IMG/VR virus record: IMGVR_UViG_3300009430_000002
Coordinates: 1-44,627 of that record
Origin: a virus
Strand: one strand, 5' to 3'
Length of the DNA stretch: 44,627 nucleotides
Below are positions 21,691-31,327 of this stretch, in pieces (position 1 is the stretch's first letter; every line of letters begins with the position of its first letter). Both the position numbers and the translations under genes were made by a program. The notes beneath the pieces were generated by a model. It was not told the origin of the DNA, did not search any database, and worked only from the letters and a program-made list of their open reading frames with translations.

Positions 21691-22179
21691 ATGTCTGGTG
21701 CTACTGGCAAAACGGTTGACGCCGCCGAACTCGCGGCTGACTATCGCCGCTATCCGATTGATGACCACGGCAAGCTGCGCTACGCGTACGGCAAGGTGAC
21801 GTCGCCCGTCGGCGGTGTCGCGGCCAACTCGACGCTTGCCCTTCTCTGGCTTCCTGCGGGCCGCAAGCGGCTGATCATGCCGATGTCGTACATCGCTTGG
21901 GGCGTCTTTGGCGCTGGCCGCACGCTGGACGTCGGCTATGACGCGTTCATGAAGCGCCCGCCCGGCGAAGCGGTGGAAGCCGCTGACCCCGACGCGCTGA
22001 TCGACGGGCTTGACGTGGCCGCTGCCGGGCAGCGCCAGTGGGGCCTGACCGCCGCTGCCGTGCCGATGAAGTACGACATGTACAGCTTGAACGAAGTGCT
22101 GATCTACGCGACGGTGTTGGGCGGCACGTTCCCGGCTGGTATCACCGTTGAGGTGCTGCTGGCGTATCTGTACGAATAA
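21691..22179 (+). CDS. Unknown virion protein, 162 aa
   Basis: ATG at 21691 with GGAG 8 bases upstream. It lies between capsid and gp11-like genes, where decoration or head-completion proteins are usual. Sequence: AELAADYRRYPIDDHGKLRY, then strand-rich parts (LALLWLPAGRKRLIMPMSYI, PAGITVEVLLAYLYE). Position suggests a capsid decoration protein; homology not recognised. Confidence 0.65.
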   Translation: MSGATGKTVDAAELAADYRRYPIDDHGKLRYAYGKVTSPVGGVAANSTLALLWLPAGRKRLIMPMSYIAWGVFGAGRTLDVGYDAFMKRPPGEAVEAADPDALIDGLDVAAAGQRQWGLTAAAVPMKYDMYSLNEVLIYATVLGGTFPAGITVEVLLAYLYE

Positions 22180-22197
22180 GCAGAAAGCGACGACGAT

Positions 22198-22764
22198 ATG
22201 TACACCGCGCTTCAAGTCATCAACCTTGGACTTGGCAAGATATCGTCGTCGCGCGTCGAACGTATTGACCCGCCCGGTACATCGCTGGCGCGGTACGTCG
22301 CCGACGGATACCCGACGTGGAAGCGTACCGAAATCGCGAAGCGTCGGTGGGTCTTTGCGACCGAACACAACTACCTTTGCACGCGGACGGAAACGCTGGA
22401 CTTCGGCGACCGTCCATACAAATTCGCGATGGCGAACGATTGCCTGCGTCCTATCCGTACGAAGCGTTCGGAGTGGAAGCAAAGCGGACGGTTCATTCTC
22501 AGCGCCTATGAAGAACTTCGTATCGACTACATCAGGAACGCGACCGAAGCGGAGTTTGACCCGCTGTTCGTGGAAGTGTTGGCGTGGCGCATTGCCACCG
22601 AATGCGTAGAGTATGTGACGCAATCGAACACGAAGAAAGCCGACGCTATCAACCTGTACCGGGACGCGGTGGCGGAAGCGGGACGTGCGAACGCGTACAC
22701 CATAGGCGCGGAAGACAACACGAGCGACGACGACCAATACGCGTTCCTCACGTCAAGGTACTAA
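22198..22764 (+). CDS. Tail tubular protein A (T7 gp11-like)
   Basis: A 188-aa adaptor of the gp11 family, with characteristic LQVINLGLGKISSSRVERID at the start, RYVADGYPTWKRTEIAKRRW in the middle and WRIATECVEYVTQSNTKKAD near the end. It forms the ring between portal and nozzle. Followed after 3 bases by the gp12-like gene, as in T7. Confidence 0.88.
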   Translation: MYTALQVINLGLGKISSSRVERIDPPGTSLARYVADGYPTWKRTEIAKRRWVFATEHNYLCTRTETLDFGDRPYKFAMANDCLRPIRTKRSEWKQSGRFILSAYEELRIDYIRNATEAEFDPLFVEVLAWRIATECVEYVTQSNTKKADAINLYRDAVAEAGRANAYTIGAEDNTSDDDQYAFLTSRY

Positions 22765-22767
22765 ACC

Positions 22768-25557
22768 ATGGCCAAAGCGTCACCCGCTATTCGTTCGTTC
22801 AACGCGGGCGAGTTTTCCGATCTTATGGGCGGCAGGCCCGATCTGGATCGTTATCCTTCGTCGGCAGAAGTGATGTACAATTACATCGCCGCGCCGCAAG
22901 GACCGGCAGTCGGACGTTCGGGAACGATGCTTGTAACTGACGCGGCGCGCCACGACGAATATTCGCGTATGGTGCCGTTTGTGTTTTCCAGCGAAGAAGT
23001 TCGTGTGTTAGAGTTCGCAAGCGACCGTATTCGTTTCTTTAGCGAACAAGGCGGGTTGCAGACTTACGCGGCGGTCGGCGACATGAACGTTACGTCGCTG
23101 CCCGGCTTTCCTATCGTGTTCACGTCGGCCACGCTTGGCGCGAACATCGGTGACGACGTTGTTCTGTCTGGCATGTCGGCGACGTTGGGTTTGAACGGCG
23201 TCCCGCTGCGCGTGACGAACAAGGTAAGCACGACGTACACTCTTGAAGCGTCTTGGCCGCTGACTTACGCGATTGAAAATGGCGACGTGTCGAGAGTGTA
23301 TCACGTGGCGTGTGCATACTCGGAAGCGCAGCGCGAGGCGCTTCGCCCGCTGCAAAGTATCAACGTCGTGTACCTTTTCACGTACGGCAAGCCGCGCAAG
23401 CTGTCCCGGTTCGGCGACTACGACTGGCGTCTTGAAGACTACAATTTTCAGGACGGCCCCTACATGCCGATCAACGAGACGGCAACGAAGCTTACACCTT
23501 CGGCTAGGGGTGACGGCATTGCGACTATGACTAGCAACGTCGCCGGGCCTGACACCGCCGCTGCGTCGTCCGAACGCCCGGCGATAACTGGCACAGTCGG
23601 TTCGCCTGTAAACTTTTTGCAGCGCAACATCACGTATTCACTGCCGACAGGTAACGCGTACAAGGCGTTCGACGGTGACGAAGAAACATATTGGGCTTCT
23701 AACGAACAGCAGAAAGGCATCTTGGAAGTAACGCCTGCTGTGCCGTTTGCGGCTGACGGATACACAATCCATTTGGCGCGTGACAACCAAGACACGACGT
23801 ATGCGTCAAAGGACTACGCACCGTCGAAGTTCGCGTTTGAAGGATGGAACGGAAGCGCGTGGATCGAACTCGACCGGCAAGACGAATATGTGTTGTACGA
23901 CGGAAGCAAGTCGGCGTTCATTCAGATACCAAATACGACGTCCTATTCGAAATACAGGCTGCGCGTACTCGCGTGCTATAGGAACGGATTGATTGAACCG
24001 CGCGTCGCGCGCCTAACAATCCGCAAGGCAGGTGCAACGTTCAATCTTACGGCAGATGCGGTTACGGGCATTAACAACGACCAAGGTTTTCTGGCGACAG
24101 ACGTCGGGCGTCTTATCCGCATTCGTGGATCAGACGGCGCGTGGCGTTCGGTGAAGATTACCGTCGTGGTATCCACAACCGTAGTCACCGTGGAATTGTT
24201 GGGCGAACCGCTTGTAAGCGTCGCCGCGATGCGCGAATGGCGACTAGGTTACTGGTCGAACACGACAGGTTGGCCGCACTGTGCAGAGTTCTTTGACGAC
24301 AGAATTTGGTGCGGCGGATCGACCGCGTTTCCCGACCTGATTGTGTCGTCAGTGACGGGCGGTTACGAAGTGTTTAGCCAAACGGATAGTCAAAACGTGG
24401 TGCTGGACGACAGCGCGATGGTGTTCCGGTTGAACTCACGTAAACTGTCAAGCGTTCGGTGGATTAGCGGCGACGATAAAGGGCTTCTTATCGGTACGGG
24501 TTCGGAAGAATATTCGCTGAAAGGCAAGGGTGGCGACGCGCTGACGGCGCGCAACCCAGATGCCAAGCGCGCCACGCAGCGCGGAAGCGACTTCGTGGAA
24601 CCTGTACGTATTGACAGCCAATTGCTCTACGTGCAGCGCGGTGGCCGCGCCGTACGTGAGTTCGCCTTCGTCTACGAGGCTGACAACTACAAGTCGCCGT
24701 CCATGTCGCAACTTGCGAGCCATATCGGCGCGTTGCCGTTCAAAGAAATGGCGTACGCGCAAGAACCATACAGTATCGTGTGGATGCGGCGTTTTGATGG
24801 TAGCCTTGTCGGACTGACGTACAATCGCGACGAAGGAGTTGTAGGCTGGCACGGCCACAACTTGTCGGGTGGCGTGGTCGAAAGTATCGCCGTGGTGCCA
24901 CAAGCCGACGGTTTGCAAGACGCGCTATGGGCATCCGTGCGTCGTACGATTAACGGCCAAACGCGGCGTTTCATCGAACGTTTGACGCGCTTCTGGGACT
25001 TCAACATGGAAGTCGAAGACGCGCATTTTGTGGATTGCGCGCTACGCTATGAAGGTCCAGAAACGACGGTCATCGCGGGACTGCATCACCTTGAAGGCGA
25101 AGACGTGTACGGTCTGGCAGACGTCAAACCTGTAGGACCGTTGCGCGTTGTAGGCGGTTCTGTCGAATTGCCGTTTGCTGCGTCGTCGGTACTGCTAGGA
25201 CTTGGGTTTGACGCGTACGTTGTCATACCGCGTATCGAAGCGGGCGGCGCGGACGGAACGGCGCAGGGCAAGACGAAGCGCATTCACAGTATCGCGACGC
25301 ACGTATGGCGCAGCTACGGCGGTGAAATCGGCGTGTGGAACCACGAGAAAGGGGACTTCGTTCTAGAGCCGCTTATCTACGAGACGCGTACAGAGTTTAT
25401 CGAAGACGTGGCGCTGTACACCGGAACGTTGAAGCCGATCACCGCCGCGCCCGGTTACGATCTTGACGGGAAGGTGAAGTTCATGCGACCAAAGGAAACG
25501 CCTTTGCCGCTGAATGTTGCGGCGATCATGCCGCAGCTTCACACGCAAGACAGATGA
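22768..25557 (+). CDS. Tail tubular protein B / nozzle (T7 gp12-like)
   Basis: A 929-aa nozzle protein. The start, IRSFNAGEFSDLMGGRPDLD then YNYIAAPQGPAVGRSGTMLV, is diagnostic for the gp12-like family. Residues ~240-400 include a discoidin-like extra region (YTIHLARDNQDTTYASKDYA, FAFEGWNGSAWIELDRQDEY), and the C-terminal part is the beta-propeller (DDRIWCGGSTAFPDLIVSSV). It forms the tip of the tail channel and holds the fibres. Confidence 0.92.
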   Translation: MAKASPAIRSFNAGEFSDLMGGRPDLDRYPSSAEVMYNYIAAPQGPAVGRSGTMLVTDAARHDEYSRMVPFVFSSEEVRVLEFASDRIRFFSEQGGLQTYAAVGDMNVTSLPGFPIVFTSATLGANIGDDVVLSGMSATLGLNGVPLRVTNKVSTTYTLEASWPLTYAIENGDVSRVYHVACAYSEAQREALRPLQSINVVYLFTYGKPRKLSRFGDYDWRLEDYNFQDGPYMPINETATKLTPSARGDGIATMTSNVAGPDTAAASSERPAITGTVGSPVNFLQRNITYSLPTGNAYKAFDGDEETYWASNEQQKGILEVTPAVPFAADGYTIHLARDNQDTTYASKDYAPSKFAFEGWNGSAWIELDRQDEYVLYDGSKSAFIQIPNTTSYSKYRLRVLACYRNGLIEPRVARLTIRKAGATFNLTADAVTGINNDQGFLATDVGRLIRIRGSDGAWRSVKITVVVSTTVVTVELLGEPLVSVAAMREWRLGYWSNTTGWPHCAEFFDDRIWCGGSTAFPDLIVSSVTGGYEVFSQTDSQNVVLDDSAMVFRLNSRKLSSVRWISGDDKGLLIGTGSEEYSLKGKGGDALTARNPDAKRATQRGSDFVEPVRIDSQLLYVQRGGRAVREFAFVYEADNYKSPSMSQLASHIGALPFKEMAYAQEPYSIVWMRRFDGSLVGLTYNRDEGVVGWHGHNLSGGVVESIAVVPQADGLQDALWASVRRTINGQTRRFIERLTRFWDFNMEVEDAHFVDCALRYEGPETTVIAGLHHLEGEDVYGLADVKPVGPLRVVGGSVELPFAASSVLLGLGFDAYVVIPRIEAGGADGTAQGKTKRIHSIATHVWRSYGGEIGVWNHEKGDFVLEPLIYETRTEFIEDVALYTGTLKPITAAPGYDLDGKVKFMRPKETPLPLNVAAIMPQLHTQDR

Positions 25558-25994
25558 CCGACGTAACTTTCACCCCCTTCCGAGCCGGGCACTTGGGTTA
25601 TCTGGTGCCGCAGGCGGGCCAGAGGCGCGATCACGCCGTCTTGCTAGGATCAGGGGCCGCAGAACTGCTGGAAAGCCCTCTGGCGCTCACCGCATGGCAT
25701 CGTTCGGCCTGCCTTGGGATGGCCGGGCTTCTGCCGGTACACCCGCACCGGGCGGTGGCGTGGATGCTCTTGTCAGAATTGGCCGGGCCGCATATGCTGA
25801 CGATAAGTCGTAAGGTTAAGCGCGTCGCTGCCCTCTCACCGTGGCGTAGGATCGAAGTGACGGTTGACGCGACGTTTGTTGAGGGTCAACGCTTCGCGCG
25901 ACTTCTCGGCGCGAAGCTGGAAACGCCGGAACCGATGCGCGCGTACGGGACCGACGGCGAAGACCAATACATGTACGCGCTGGTGAGGGATTGA
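25554..25994 (+). CDS. gp13-like GNAT-fold protein, 146 aa
   Basis: The ATG overlaps the nozzle stop as ATGA. The pattern is GNAT-like (ALTAWHRSACLGMAGLLPVH, AWMLLSELAGPHMLTISRKV, FVEGQRFARLLGAKLETPEP). It lies in the T7 gene 13 slot, where podophages often encode acetyltransferase-like proteins needed for assembly of the ejection core. No acetyl-CoA loop consensus is clear, so catalysis is doubtful. Confidence 0.7.
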   Translation: MTDVTFTPFRAGHLGYLVPQAGQRRDHAVLLGSGAAELLESPLALTAWHRSACLGMAGLLPVHPHRAVAWMLLSELAGPHMLTISRKVKRVAALSPWRRIEVTVDATFVEGQRFARLLGAKLETPEPMRAYGTDGEDQYMYALVRD

Positions 25995-25995
25995 C

Positions 25996-26496
25996 ATGGC
26001 GGCGCTGGCGTCCCTAGCAACGGTCTTCTCTATCGGCGGCACGGTGCTTAGTGCATTCGGGGTCTACCAAAGCGCGCAGGCCAACGCGGCGGCGGCAGAC
26101 TACAACGCGAGAGTTGCAGACCGCGACCGCACGGTGGCCGACCAGAACCGTAAGGCGGTGCTTGATCAATCACGTATCGACGCAGAAGACAAGCGCCGTG
26201 AAAACAGGCGGGTTATGGCGTCTATCCGCGCGTCGTACGGTGCGTCTGGTGTTGAACTTGCAGGGTCGCCGCTTGACGTGCTGACCGACACGGCGCTTGA
26301 ACAAGAGACAGATACGCAGCGTATCGAGTACGAAGGCCGTATTCGCGGGCGCGAGGGCGCGCTTCAAATGCTTGGGCTGTCAGAGAGTGCCGCCCTGTCA
26401 CGCGCTGAAAAACGTAACTACAAGCGCAGCGCGTTGCCGGGCGCGCTTGGCGTCGGTTTTGGCGGCGTCGGCGACGTACTTGCGAGGACTGCGTAA
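25996..26496 (+). CDS. Internal virion protein (T7 gp14-like)
   Basis: A 166-aa protein in the gene 14 slot. The hydrophobic N-terminus (ASLATVFSIGGTVLSAFGVY) can insert into a membrane. The helical body has NRRVMASIRASYGASGVELA, then AGSPLDVLTDTALEQETDTQ, a segment shared by such proteins. On ejection it probably forms the outer-membrane part of the DNA channel. Confidence 0.85.
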   Translation: MAALASLATVFSIGGTVLSAFGVYQSAQANAAAADYNARVADRDRTVADQNRKAVLDQSRIDAEDKRRENRRVMASIRASYGASGVELAGSPLDVLTDTALEQETDTQRIEYEGRIRGREGALQMLGLSESAALSRAEKRNYKRSALPGALGVGFGGVGDVLARTA

Positions 26497-29351
26497 TGCC
26501 ACGTATCCCAACAGTCACTTCGGAAATAGCGGCGCGCAGCGGACGTACCATGCAGGGTATCCCGTCGCCCACGGCGTCGGCAGCGGCGTTCGGTGCGCCG
26601 CAGGCACAAGCTTTGCAGGCGCTTGGAACCGGGCTGCAACAGTTTGGCGCTGGCCTGAAAGCGCGTGAAGACAAGAAACGTGACGAAGACGTTGCGAACC
26701 GCGTCGCGCAATCTGACTTTACGTCGCGTGAACTCGCGCTGCGAAACGAAGTGGGTGCAGACGGCGCGGGGTATCAGGACCGTGTTGTTGAAGAATACAC
26801 CGCGTACGTTGACGAACAGGCAGAACTGATCGAAGACGACAAGGCGCGCGCGGAATACAAGCGTCGCATGATGGGCAATTTGCCGAACGTGTCGTCGCGT
26901 TCTGCGACGTACGAATTTGGCATCGCCGCAGAACACTCTGCAAACCAGTTGAACACGTCGCTTGTCAGCCTTGACAACCGCATCCGTCTAGCGCCCGGCG
27001 ACTACGATACGCTGGTGCAACAGGGTGTTGACGTCATCAATTCTAATTCGAACATTCCGGCCACGGCAAAGGCGGCGGCTGTTGACACGTGGTCGAAGAA
27101 AGCAGCGAAGACGTACTTTGAAGGGCGGCTTGACGCGGCGACTACGGCAGAAGAAGTTGACGCGATTATCGCCGATCTGGGCACGGAAGAATGGGCAACG
27201 AAGCTGTCGGGCGAGGGCCTTGACAATCTGACGAAGACTGCGAAGTCTGCGCGCACCACGATATCGACAAAAGCCGACGCAGAAGCCCGCGCCGCAGTCG
27301 AGTTCCTTGAAGGCCTCGCGACCGACGTTACGATGCTGCTGCCAGAGGACGAAATCCGCGCGGCACAGTCGATGGTAGACAAGTCGGGCAACCCGGTCAC
27401 GCAGGCGCGGATGGCGCGTATCGCACGTGACCAAGAAATTCTGCGCCAAAGCCGGGGACTGCCGCCAAGCGAACAACGTAGCCTTATCGAAGAAACCAAA
27501 GGCAACAGCGGAAGCGTGGCCGGTCTACCGCAAGTCATCGTGACGTCGATTGACGAAGCGGCGACGTCGTACGGCATATCAACGTCGTATCTGGCGGGTA
27601 TGGTGGGGCGCGAGTACGGCAATCAGCTTAAGCCCGGCCCTAACGGGGAAATCGACTACAACGTTAAGAACCTCGCGGGCGCGTCCAGTGCGCAGGGCGT
27701 CGGGCAGATTGTCAACGGGACGATGCTTGCGTTGGGGCGCAATCCGACAAACGTTGCCGTCGTTAAGTCGGTAACGGGTATCGACATGTCTACCATGTCC
27801 GACGCGGAACTTTTGGCGCTGCGTGGAAACCCGAAAGTGTCGATCCTGCTGTCTGCCGCGTACGCGGCGGAGAACGCCGCCATTATCCGCAATGTCACCG
27901 GGCGCGAACCGACAGACGGCGAACTGTACATGGCGCACTTTTTGGGCGGCGGCGGAGTAACGACGCTTTTGAAAGGCATGGCGCAAGACCCGAACCAGAG
28001 TGCCGCTGCGCTTATGCCGGGCGCGGCGTCGGCAAACCCGACGGAGTTCTATCGTCCAGACGGCGGCGCTTTGACGCTGCAACAGCTTTACAACAAGCTT
28101 GGCGGACGTTTCAGCGGAAACACGACGTACGTTGCGTACGGCGACGTGCAGACGCGCGAAGACATTCTAAACCAGACGGAAAAGGCACTTGACGAAAACC
28201 CGATGGGTTTTGCGCAGAGTGTCGGCAACACGATGCTGTCCGACATTTTCACGCCGGAAGGTATGGCGCAGCGCGGCAAGGAAGCGCGCACCGTGGCGGA
28301 TTACTACAGCATTCCAGTCGGCGACATGAAGCCGTTCACGCCGGATGAAGCTTCGCAACTGACGAAGCAAATCCAAGAGGGAACCGCAGACGAAGTGCTT
28401 GCGCTTATGACGCAAGTGCAGAACATGGGCGGTGCCATGGCCGAAGCTGGCATGAAGCAACTTGGCGTCAAAGCCGGTACGTACGGCTACGCAGGCGGGC
28501 TACAACTGAAAACCGGACATGCTGACACGGCGTCGGAAATTGTTCGTGGGCAGAAGCGCATTGACGAAAACCCGGATATCGTCAATAGCATTGGCGCAAG
28601 TGAAACGGAAATGAACAGCGCGTTCGCCACGGCCACGGGTAACGCGCTGTTCGAAATCGCCCCGTCGCAACGGCAGTCCATCTACAACGCCGCAGTTGCT
28701 CACTACGTCGAAACGGTGGTCGCACGTGGCGGCGTCGGAACTTTCGACGCGACGGCGTTCGAAGGCAGCATTGACGCGGTGATGGGCGGGCGCGGTGATG
28801 ACCCGGCAGTGGCGGAAGTCAACGGAGAGAAGACAACTCTGCCGCCCGGTCTGTCTGGCGAAATGATTGAAGAAGCTTTCAGCGTTATGGAAGTTCAAGA
28901 TTGGGCGGCACTGTCTAAGAGCCGCACGCCGCCGCGCTACGCAGACGGTACGGTTGCGGACCCGCGCGACCTGCAAGACGAAGCGACGTTGCGTGCCATC
29001 GGTGGCGGTGAGTACAAAGTCGCGCTTGACGACGGAACCTACCTTGTGACTGGCCAGCCGGGCGCGCCGGGGCGCATGGAAGCGTTCATTCTGGTGCCGA
29101 CACCGGACAATATCAAAGCCGTTGTCGAGAGGAAAACGGCACAAGCGATTGACGAGTTTGGCAGCAACCCGGCTGCGCAGCCTGTCGATCCGGGCAACCC
29201 GGCTGATACACCGGCTGGACAGACGCAACAGGCGGCAGACGTGAACGCGGCGCTGGCCGATGGTGAGTTGACAGCAGACGAGACGTTCGCGCTGCAACAG
29301 AAGTACGGTAACATGTGGGCGTACGACGCAGAAGGCAACCGTATCAAGTGA
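26496..29351 (+). CDS. Internal virion protein with lytic transglycosylase domain, 951 aa
   Basis: Starts at TAATG, sharing one base with the gp14-like stop. The N-terminal ~330 residues are helical core (LQALGTGLQQFGAGLKARED). Residues ~346-500 look like a lysozyme-fold transglycosylase: SYGISTSYLAGMVGREYGNQ (the probable catalytic Glu is in GREYG) and SSAQGVGQIVNGTMLALG. The rest is helical with disordered Pro/Asp stretches at the end. It should open the peptidoglycan during DNA ejection. In T7 that activity is in gp16; here it sits in the first of three large core proteins. Confidence 0.85.
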   Translation: MPRIPTVTSEIAARSGRTMQGIPSPTASAAAFGAPQAQALQALGTGLQQFGAGLKAREDKKRDEDVANRVAQSDFTSRELALRNEVGADGAGYQDRVVEEYTAYVDEQAELIEDDKARAEYKRRMMGNLPNVSSRSATYEFGIAAEHSANQLNTSLVSLDNRIRLAPGDYDTLVQQGVDVINSNSNIPATAKAAAVDTWSKKAAKTYFEGRLDAATTAEEVDAIIADLGTEEWATKLSGEGLDNLTKTAKSARTTISTKADAEARAAVEFLEGLATDVTMLLPEDEIRAAQSMVDKSGNPVTQARMARIARDQEILRQSRGLPPSEQRSLIEETKGNSGSVAGLPQVIVTSIDEAATSYGISTSYLAGMVGREYGNQLKPGPNGEIDYNVKNLAGASSAQGVGQIVNGTMLALGRNPTNVAVVKSVTGIDMSTMSDAELLALRGNPKVSILLSAAYAAENAAIIRNVTGREPTDGELYMAHFLGGGGVTTLLKGMAQDPNQSAAALMPGAASANPTEFYRPDGGALTLQQLYNKLGGRFSGNTTYVAYGDVQTREDILNQTEKALDENPMGFAQSVGNTMLSDIFTPEGMAQRGKEARTVADYYSIPVGDMKPFTPDEASQLTKQIQEGTADEVLALMTQVQNMGGAMAEAGMKQLGVKAGTYGYAGGLQLKTGHADTASEIVRGQKRIDENPDIVNSIGASETEMNSAFATATGNALFEIAPSQRQSIYNAAVAHYVETVVARGGVGTFDATAFEGSIDAVMGGRGDDPAVAEVNGEKTTLPPGLSGEMIEEAFSVMEVQDWAALSKSRTPPRYADGTVADPRDLQDEATLRAIGGGEYKVALDDGTYLVTGQPGAPGRMEAFILVPTPDNIKAVVERKTAQAIDEFGSNPAAQPVDPGNPADTPAGQTQQAADVNAALADGELTADETFALQQKYGNMWAYDAEGNRIK

Positions 29352-31327
29352 CGACGCTTTTCGACGCAAACGAGGACGCACGCACCGTAACCGCAGACCA
29401 AGCGGCTATTGGTCCTTTGGCGGGTTTCTTCGCGTCGTACGAAGCGAGTGCGAACGCGCAGTACAAGACTGCCGCGCAGTACGGTCTAGAATACGCGATG
29501 TACGAACAAGACTGGAAGCAGACGCAGTTGCTGCGCGAAGCTGGCATCGCTGATCCACCGATCTTGAACATGACTGACGCGGCCATTTCCGACGCGTTCG
29601 ACTATGACTTAAGCGGAACGTACACCGACGCGGCGCGCAACGCACGCGGGAAGATTATCGACCCGCAGAACGCAAAGGCGATTGCTGACTACGACAAACG
29701 CATCGCTGAAATTCAGGCGACGCGTCCTGATCTGCATTTGTACAATTCGAAGCAAATGTTTGAAGTCGTGTCGAAGAACGCGCGTGACGCTGAAATCGCA
29801 GACCAAACGCAGCGCCGTACATGGGGCGGCGCGTTCGGTTCGTTCGTCGGCGCGGTGGTCGCGTCTGTCAGCCCGACGACAGACCCGCTAAACTTCGCGA
29901 CGCTTGGCGTCGGCGGCGCTGGTAAAACGGCGGCACGTCGTATACTGATGCAAAGCGGTTCGCAAGGCGCTATCGAAGCGTTGAACCAGATAACGGGTGT
30001 CCAAGAAAGCCGCGAGTTGATGGGCTTGCCAAACGGGCTTATGGACGCAGCGACGCGCGTAGCGGGTGCGGCAGTGGGCGGCGCGGCTATCCAAGGCGTC
30101 GGCGAAGGCGTGGCCGCGCTAGGTAAGCGGTTCTTCCGGTCAACGCCGAATGATCCTGCACCCCCAATCGACGCGGTGGCCGAACCGTCTAAACCCCTTG
30201 CGCTGCCGCCCCCGGATCAGCTTAAGCTTGAAGCCGGGGCCGCACGTATCGAGGCGAACCCCTCTGCTCACGTGGACTACCTAGCGGACGTCGCCCCGCT
30301 GTCAGGCATCAGGGTCGGTAAGACCCGCACGGTTGCCGATCTTAACGAGGTGACAGACGCTTTGGATAAGTGGGACGCGCCGCCCCCGGCCTTCCTGCGG
30401 CCCCGAACCGACGCCGCCGCGTTCGCGCCCGAAATGCAGACGCCGCGTGTGGACGTCGAAGCCGCCGTGACGTCGAACAGCCGGTATCAGGCAGCGCGCC
30501 AGCAAGACCCGCAAGCGTTCGACAGGTACGAAAAGCTGTTGGAGCGTAAAGAGACGTTCCGCCGCTGGATTGACGAACTGGCCACCGGGCGCGACGCTGA
30601 CGTGGCGCAGACTGTCGAAGCAATCGACAACCGCATTGCGTCGCTTGAAGCGCGCTTCCGGTCGGTGCAAGGCATAAAGAACAAGACGAACATCAAGGCT
30701 GAAATAGCAGAAGCACGCGCGGACAAAGAACGCGTGTTGAAACTTAGCGAGCAGAAAGAAACGCCAGACATTGCGACGGTGCGGCGCGAGTTGGCGAAAG
30801 CAGACGAACAGATGCGCGATCTTGCGCCGTTGCTTGGTCGCGCGCACGCCCGCGCACAAGGCGAGTGGACGCCAGACACGGCGCTTATGGACGAAGTGTG
30901 GAGCGCGTACAAACGCGGGCGCAACGATATCGAAGCGCCCGCAAAGAACACGTTGCCAGACTACGACACCGCCGTGACCCTGGCCGATAGAGCGCCCGTC
31001 TTGCGGCGGGCCACGCCCGAACAGACAGGTGCGACTTCGGCGGATACGGCGACCCGCGTCCTGACAGACGAAGCGAAGCTTGTTGACGAAGGATTGGAAG
31101 CGTTTCGCGACACGATTAAGAACTTGTTCGGGAAGGAAGCTGACGGAAAGCTTACCGTCGGAAACCACGAGTTCGACATTGACGCTGATCGTGTGTTCAT
31201 GGAGTTGGACGACGGCAGTGTGAAAGAAGTAAGTGTTCGCGAAATGCTTGAAGCGAACAAAGAAACCGAATACGAACTAGAGGCGCTAAAAACATGTTCG
31301 ATGCCGCGTCGTTCACCGCCTGCGTAA
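29348..31327 (+). CDS. Internal virion protein, 659 aa
   Basis: The GTG at 29348 overlaps the previous stop as GTGA. Hydrophobic segments (WGGAFGSFVGAVVASVSPTT, VAGAAVGGAAIQGVGEGVAA) are separated by long charged coiled-coil regions (ERKETFRRWIDELATGRDAD, AKADEQMRDLAPLLGRAHA). The order after the gp14-like and transglycosylase genes marks it as part of the ejection complex that crosses the periplasm and inner membrane. It overlaps the next gene by 34 bases. Confidence 0.8.
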   Translation: MTTLFDANEDARTVTADQAAIGPLAGFFASYEASANAQYKTAAQYGLEYAMYEQDWKQTQLLREAGIADPPILNMTDAAISDAFDYDLSGTYTDAARNARGKIIDPQNAKAIADYDKRIAEIQATRPDLHLYNSKQMFEVVSKNARDAEIADQTQRRTWGGAFGSFVGAVVASVSPTTDPLNFATLGVGGAGKTAARRILMQSGSQGAIEALNQITGVQESRELMGLPNGLMDAATRVAGAAVGGAAIQGVGEGVAALGKRFFRSTPNDPAPPIDAVAEPSKPLALPPPDQLKLEAGAARIEANPSAHVDYLADVAPLSGIRVGKTRTVADLNEVTDALDKWDAPPPAFLRPRTDAAAFAPEMQTPRVDVEAAVTSNSRYQAARQQDPQAFDRYEKLLERKETFRRWIDELATGRDADVAQTVEAIDNRIASLEARFRSVQGIKNKTNIKAEIAEARADKERVLKLSEQKETPDIATVRRELAKADEQMRDLAPLLGRAHARAQGEWTPDTALMDEVWSAYKRGRNDIEAPAKNTLPDYDTAVTLADRAPVLRRATPEQTGATSADTATRVLTDEAKLVDEGLEAFRDTIKNLFGKEADGKLTVGNHEFDIDADRVFMELDDGSVKEVSVREMLEANKETEYELEALKTCSMPRRSPPA